Below, piece by piece: positions 45,216 to 45,410 of a stretch of DNA of 45,410 nt. Within the stretch, counting starts at the first letter, position 1; the number at the start of each line of letters is the position of its first letter. Source of the DNA: Thiotrichales bacterium 19S3-11 (lineage in GTDB: Bacteria; Pseudomonadota; Gammaproteobacteria; Francisellales; Francisellaceae); assembly GCA_021713295.1 (NCBI GenBank), contig JAKJJU010000024.1, positions 1 to 45,410 of the forward strand, given 5' to 3'. A model generated the notes under the pieces. That model was not told the origin of the DNA. It made no database searches and saw only the letters and a list, made by a program, of their open reading frames with translations. Position numbers and translations under genes: made by a program.

Positions 45216-45410
45216 ATGAAACACATCAATGAATTACAACAGTCACTTAAGCACTATTTTAACTTATCTTTTTGGAATACTGAATGCCTAACTTACTTTA
45301 TTATTGCCCTACAGATAATAAATGATGTTAATCTTTCACAAATTGCTAAATGCTTTCCAACAAAAGCATCAACTACGTCATGTTATAGACGTCTTCAACG
45401 TTTTATCACA
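45216..45410 (+). CDS. IS4-family transposase, N-terminal fragment (runs off the window)
   Basis: The frame opens at ATG 45216 and stays open to the edge (65 codons). It contains the N-terminal signature of IS4-family transposases: a helical start, NDVNLSQIAKCFPTKAS, and SCYRRLQRFI, comparable to the xxNLxxLAxxxPxxAKxxSxYRRLQRFF pattern of the family. The catalytic DDE residues would lie outside the window. No strong Shine-Dalgarno is seen, which is common for transposases. It reads away from the ankyrin gene. Confidence 0.75.
   Translation, partial: MKHINELQQSLKHYFNLSFWNTECLTYFIIALQIINDVNLSQIAKCFPTKASTTSCYRRLQRFIT

Overview
The window is an AT-rich chromosomal segment of a gammaproteobacterium. 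The long FadE acyl-CoA dehydrogenase, the pcm-like/tolC pair, rlmN followed by pilF, dnaB followed by alr, and the class III alcohol dehydrogenase/FGH pair are all gammaproteobacterial gene sets. Low GC plus several effector-like proteins suggests an intracellular or host-associated lineage near Francisella/Fastidiosibacter/Piscirickettsia. That placement is inference from gene content, not from a search. Both ends of the window lie inside transposase genes (an IS3-type OrfA at the left, an IS4-type transposase at the right), as expected of a contig broken at repeats.

Left accessory region (1-6.1 kb): an IS3-family end abuts a three-gene leftward operon encoding a small Sec-exported subunit-like protein, a periplasmic chaperone-like protein and a secretin-type lipoprotein. 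A textbook -24/-12 sigma-54 promoter lies upstream, with two tandem 16-bp palindromes (TGT-N10-ACA) at about -87 and -106 where an enhancer-binding activator would sit. The transcript would start at a strong hairpin. A divergent flippase-like membrane protein, a DUF938 methyltransferase, an AT-rich gap with three perfect DnaA boxes and a tRNA-Arg(CCG) follow.

Core region (6.3-25 kb): an MFS transporter, uvrD, a patatin fused to a hydrolase-like domain lacking its nucleophile, rluB, a small ABM-like protein, a LOG-family hydrolase, the formaldehyde-detoxification pair frmA-frmB, rpsF-rpsR-rplI (no priB) with a clear terminator, dnaB-alr, rlmN-pilF, a GGCT-like membrane-anchored protein and an SLC13 transporter.

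Right half (24-45 kb): fadE, an unrecognised 621-aa protein with a CX5R phosphatase-like signature, ridA, udk, then leftward def / pcm-like / tolC. These are followed by a KefC-type K+/H+ antiporter, a ferredoxin/flavodoxin-NADP reductase-like flavoprotein, a short FimV-like LysM protein, a fused peptide ABC ATPase, rsmI with an overlapping YqeG-like HAD phosphatase, an APC amino-acid permease, a GhrA-like dehydrogenase, and an 802-aa ankyrin-type protein next to the right-hand IS.

The best candidates for something new are the sigma-54-controlled subunit/chaperone/secretin operon, the CX5R protein, the ankyrin protein, and the pseudo-hydrolase/patatin fusion.
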